From contig NZ_MCUN01000051.1 of the NCBI RefSeq assembly GCF_002873455.1, forward strand, positions 57,576 through 121,575: a DNA stretch of 64,000 nucleotides, given 5' to 3'. Origin of the DNA: Vibrio splendidus (lineage in GTDB: Bacteria; Pseudomonadota; Gammaproteobacteria; Enterobacterales; Vibrionaceae). Positions within the stretch are counted from its first letter, which is position 1, and each line of letters opens with the position of its first letter. Positions 61,235 to 64,000 of the stretch are shown here, one piece after another. Below the pieces are notes generated by a model that was given only the letters and a program-made list of their open reading frames with translations, did not search any database and was not told the origin of the DNA. Position numbers and translations under genes: made by a program.

Positions 61235-63040
61235 ATGGCTTTACCTAAAACATTAATTCGGCTTTTTAAACCATACATTATTTTATTAACTGGAGGGATG
61301 CTCTACCTTGTTGTGGCTCAGCTTGAAAAAGTAGAAACAGCAGCAACAGAACAATCATCATCAAACATTCGTATCGCGAGCTCTACGATTCGTTCCAACA
61401 TCGAAGCCACATTTGGCAAGCTCTATTTTTTAGAAACCAGTCTAGGCTCACCTGAAACGGCCCCAATCGGTAATCAAAAGTTCAGGGAACTTAGTGATAA
61501 TATTCTAAAAAGAACACCTAACTTCTCCGATATCGTTCGATACCAACCTCAATCCCAACAATATATATCAAGTCGTGGCTTACCTCTTTCCAACGAACAA
61601 GTCGATTCCATCAAATGGAACCCAATAGACAGTGTTGTTGAAGATTTTTATATATCTTCTATTTATCAAAAGCCTGATGGTCGTTGGGTGTTCGCGGTTA
61701 AACATACAGCGGAAAGGTTGAACGAAGAAATATGGATTGAGTTTGATCTCTTGCACACTACACAAGGATTAAAAGACTTAAAAACGCTTAATCACGGCTA
61801 TGTCTTTGTGGTTGATAGAGCAACAGAACGACTTGTCTTTCACCCTAATCCGAAACGTATCGGCTCTAAGTCTATCAGTTATCACGCTGGAATAAGCCAC
61901 CAACTCTCGCAAGGAGAAACCGTCGGTAAACACGAATACTACTATCAAGATAACTTCAAAATATCGGTATTTGACGCTGACAACAGCTTGAACTGGGTAT
62001 TCATCGCGGGCACAGATCGTCACGACATCCTAACCAGTTCATATCAATTCACATTAACTGGCGTCGTACTTGGTTCGCTGATTCTGTTGTGGGTTGGGGC
62101 AAACTATTTGTCTTATCGTTTGAACGTATCTTTGTCTCAACTAAATAAGGTTGATGATCTCGTAAGTTTTAAGCGAGAGTTGAAATCCATACTGGATAGC
62201 TTTACCTACCAAAAAGGCATTCAATTCTGTCTCTATCAGCCTGAGAACCACGCATTCAGTACCATCGACTATCACGGAAACAAATCAACGGTACATTGTG
62301 ACAAGGCCCTTGCAGAACGATTTACACCAGACACCATGGCTTATCGAAGTGGTAAGTACGCCGATCCACTGGCACGTAAACTCAAAATACACCAGCGTCA
62401 CTACTGCATTCCTTTACACTCTCGCAAACAGTTGATCGCAGTGCTTTATGTAAACGCAAACTTACCGATCAGCCAGAGTATTCTGCGTATGATCAGAGAT
62501 TACACCGAGGTCTCGCTGTCTAACTTACTGCTCCACCATCAATTGAGCAGTAAAGATTTGATGACACAGTTAGACAACAAAAGCAGTTTCAATATCGCAC
62601 TGGAAAACTACGCCGACGAGCCAGATACCTATGTTGCTCTGCTCGACATCGATAACTTTGATCACGTTAATCGCGCTTATGGTGAAGCGGTCGGTGACAA
62701 GATGATCAAGCTGACTGCAGAAGCGATACGCTCATACTTCCCTAAGCCTAAAGGGCTTTGTCTTGCACGTATTGGAGGCAAGGAGTTCGCTGTATTGTTC
62801 AAGGCAAATAATGTGAATGATGCCAAATTCCAGCTAGACCAATGTCGAATTGGAGTTAGTGAGCAAGCCATTGCCACGCCAGATATCACGTTGTCATTAG
62901 GTGTCAGCGTCGGATTCTCGCAAATAGAAGGTGAAATAGATTCGGCTTTAGCGCTTGCCGAACAGGCGAAATTCATCGCTCTGCAGCTCGGAAAGAACCG
63001 AGTGGAAGGACATATAAGAGCTGTCGCGCAAGCTTCATAA
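61235..63040 (+). CDS. Cache-like sensor protein with altered GGDEF domain (GGKEF)
   Basis: A 601-residue inner-membrane protein. ATG 61235 (MALPKTLIRLF) was preferred to TTG 61226. The first membrane helix (about residues 12-30) and the second (about 272-292) flank a periplasmic Cache-like domain, with YVFVVDRATERLVFHPNPKRIG as its conserved strand. A GAF-like segment (about 320-430) and a GGDEF domain follow. DLMTQLDNKSSFNIAL and LLDIDNFDHVNRAYGEAVGD are conserved, but the signature is IGGKEF where GGDEF or GGEEF is expected; the middle acidic residue is Lys. Activity is therefore doubtful, and it may bind GTP or c-di-GMP instead. The gene stands alone after glgX. Confidence 0.85.
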   Translation: MALPKTLIRLFKPYIILLTGGMLYLVVAQLEKVETAATEQSSSNIRIASSTIRSNIEATFGKLYFLETSLGSPETAPIGNQKFRELSDNILKRTPNFSDIVRYQPQSQQYISSRGLPLSNEQVDSIKWNPIDSVVEDFYISSIYQKPDGRWVFAVKHTAERLNEEIWIEFDLLHTTQGLKDLKTLNHGYVFVVDRATERLVFHPNPKRIGSKSISYHAGISHQLSQGETVGKHEYYYQDNFKISVFDADNSLNWVFIAGTDRHDILTSSYQFTLTGVVLGSLILLWVGANYLSYRLNVSLSQLNKVDDLVSFKRELKSILDSFTYQKGIQFCLYQPENHAFSTIDYHGNKSTVHCDKALAERFTPDTMAYRSGKYADPLARKLKIHQRHYCIPLHSRKQLIAVLYVNANLPISQSILRMIRDYTEVSLSNLLLHHQLSSKDLMTQLDNKSSFNIALENYADEPDTYVALLDIDNFDHVNRAYGEAVGDKMIKLTAEAIRSYFPKPKGLCLARIGGKEFAVLFKANNVNDAKFQLDQCRIGVSEQAIATPDITLSLGVSVGFSQIEGEIDSALALAEQAKFIALQLGKNRVEGHIRAVAQAS

Positions 63041-63066
63041 CACGCCGCAGATTAGTATGTGCACAC

Positions 63067-63103
63067 AAAGCACCTAGGATTCACACCCTAGGTGCTTTTG
63101 TTT
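63067..63103 (+). terminator. terminator of the GGDEF-like gene
   Basis: AAAGCACCTAGG and CCTAGGTGCTTTT form a stem of more than 11 bp around an 8-base loop, followed by T. Confidence 0.92.
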
Positions 63104-63168
63104 TTATGGAAAGTCATTACAATGCGCCTTCGACACGACAATATTCCCTTTCTAACGACACGAACCTT

Positions 63169-63891
63169 ATGAAGCTAAGTAACCGACTGCAAACTCTCCA
63201 CTCTCTTGTCAGCAATGACTACCAGCATATTTGGGACTGCTGCTGTGATCATGGCTTTTTGGGTGTTCAACTGTTGTCGGATAATAAAGCGCCTCAGATT
63301 CACTTTGTCGATATTGTTCCGTCTCTGATGAGTGAGCTTGAAGGCAAGTTAACGCGTTATTTTCCTCAAGATAGTAAAGCCGAACAACCGGTTACCAGCC
63401 AATGGCAAGTCTACTGCATGGATGTCGCCGCTATTCCGCTTGAGAAACATACTGGCAAACACCTGGTTATTATTGCGGGCGTCGGTGGCGATCTTACTCA
63501 AAAGCTCGTTGATGATATCCATCGCCAACATCCAGACAAAGATATTGATTTTTTGCTTTGCCCAGTGCATCAGCAATTCGAACTAAGAAGCCATTTAAAA
63601 GCGCTCAAGTTCGGCCTTATTGATGAAGTGTTGATTGAAGAAAACCGTCGTTACTACGAGATTTTATTGGTCAGTAATAACCAAGGTGATGCAGAAAAAA
63701 GCCAAAACGTTAGCGAAATATCAAACGTCGGTGACAAGATTTGGACACCAAGTAGTGATGAGAAAGTGAAGGTATCACAGCAATACAAAGCCAAAACATT
63801 GCAGCATTATCTGCGCATCCATCAAGGACAAGAGAAGCAAGGTAAGCCTAGCGAAGTGAAGCACATCATTGATGCTTACCAAGCGATTTAG
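63169..63891 (+). CDS. trmK: TrmK-family tRNA (adenine22-N1) methyltransferase
   Basis: A 240-residue cytoplasmic SAM-dependent methyltransferase. ATG 63169 (MKLSNRLQTLHSLV) was chosen because this is the usual family start; the longer frame from 63106 begins in the T-run of a terminator. The SAM-binding loop reads IWDCCCDHGFLGVQLL and is followed by IHFVDIVPSLM. The later motif VIIAGVGGDLTQKLVDDI matches the catalytic region of TrmK (IxGMGG in Gram-positive members). TrmK methylates N1 of A22 in the D-loop of tRNA. In gammaproteobacteria the substrate is less certain. No ribosome binding site is obvious. No gene is visible in the last 109 bases of the window. Confidence 0.78.
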   Translation: MKLSNRLQTLHSLVSNDYQHIWDCCCDHGFLGVQLLSDNKAPQIHFVDIVPSLMSELEGKLTRYFPQDSKAEQPVTSQWQVYCMDVAAIPLEKHTGKHLVIIAGVGGDLTQKLVDDIHRQHPDKDIDFLLCPVHQQFELRSHLKALKFGLIDEVLIEENRRYYEILLVSNNQGDAEKSQNVSEISNVGDKIWTPSSDEKVKVSQQYKAKTLQHYLRIHQGQEKQGKPSEVKHIIDAYQAI

Positions 63892-64000
63892 CCCTCACAT
63901 GTTCTGCATATAGCATTGATTCCAATGCCACTAGATTATAGTAAGTACTAACTTTATCGCTTACCTCTGATACAGCCAATTGTCTCGTCCTAAAATACGT

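Overview
The window reads as part of the second chromosome of a marine Vibrio, probably of the Splendidus clade. This rests on recognised gene content: a second-copy deoD, UPF0397 with its ECF transporter, sstT, a DUF368 lipid-carrier transporter, a second rsgA and malT/malP/malQ/glgB, which as I recall are chromosome II genes in other vibrios. A quorum-sensing Qrr small RNA also points to Vibrio. No rRNA, tRNA, CRISPR array, prophage or intact insertion sequence was seen.

Layout. 1-5.3 kb: the 3' end of deoD, a protein with zinc ribbons and a transposase-like fold, and a two-gene TPR/GGDEF operon whose first member has a decayed GGDEF domain. 5.3-8.0 kb: an EamA permease and a YiaW/YiaV-like membrane pair. 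8.2-12.1 kb: an ECF-type vitamin importer (S, fused A-A, T) followed by a short TetR-like regulator. 12.1-22.6 kb: glgB, malQ and malP on the minus strand, divergent from malT. 22.7-22.9 kb: a Qrr sRNA on the minus strand with a sigma-54 promoter and two LuxO-like sites. 23.1-29.2 kb: DUF368, a three-gene copper-delivery operon (unknown protein, Sco1, PCu(A)C), rsgA and sstT. 29.4-38.8 kb: a Sel1-repeat protein, then a complete tetrathionate respiration locus, ttrRS divergent from ttrBCA. ttrC carries an in-frame TGA. 39-41.7 kb: a LysR regulator, an Lrp/AsnC regulator divergent from a LysE exporter, and DUF1294. 42-61 kb: a starch, maltodextrin and glycogen island with lipoprotein pullulanase, cytoplasmic alpha-amylase, a LysR regulator, alpha-glucosidase, maltose-binding protein, a GH133-like debranching enzyme, an esterase, malM, maltoporin and glgX. 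61-64 kb: a Cache/GGDEF-like protein and a TrmK-type methyltransferase.

How the genes work together. Pullulanase debranches alpha-glucans at the cell surface. Maltoporin, MalM and MalE take maltodextrins through the outer membrane and periplasm. MalP, MalQ, alpha-amylase, alpha-glucosidase, GlgX and the GH133 enzyme process linear and branched dextrins inside the cell, and GlgB builds glycogen. MalT is present, and MalT-box-like sequences precede malP, pulA, the amylase gene and the lamB/glgX intergenic region. The inner-membrane permease genes (malF, malG, malK) are not in the window. A second control layer is suggested by a TATAG-N7-CTATA operator found upstream of both the alpha-glucosidase and malE, fitting the local LysR regulator.

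The items most worth checking are the ttrC TGA with a SECIS-like hairpin, the Qrr gene beside malT, the shared LysR-type operator, the degenerate GGDEF proteins, and short tandem repeats that repeatedly touch or closely follow stop codons.
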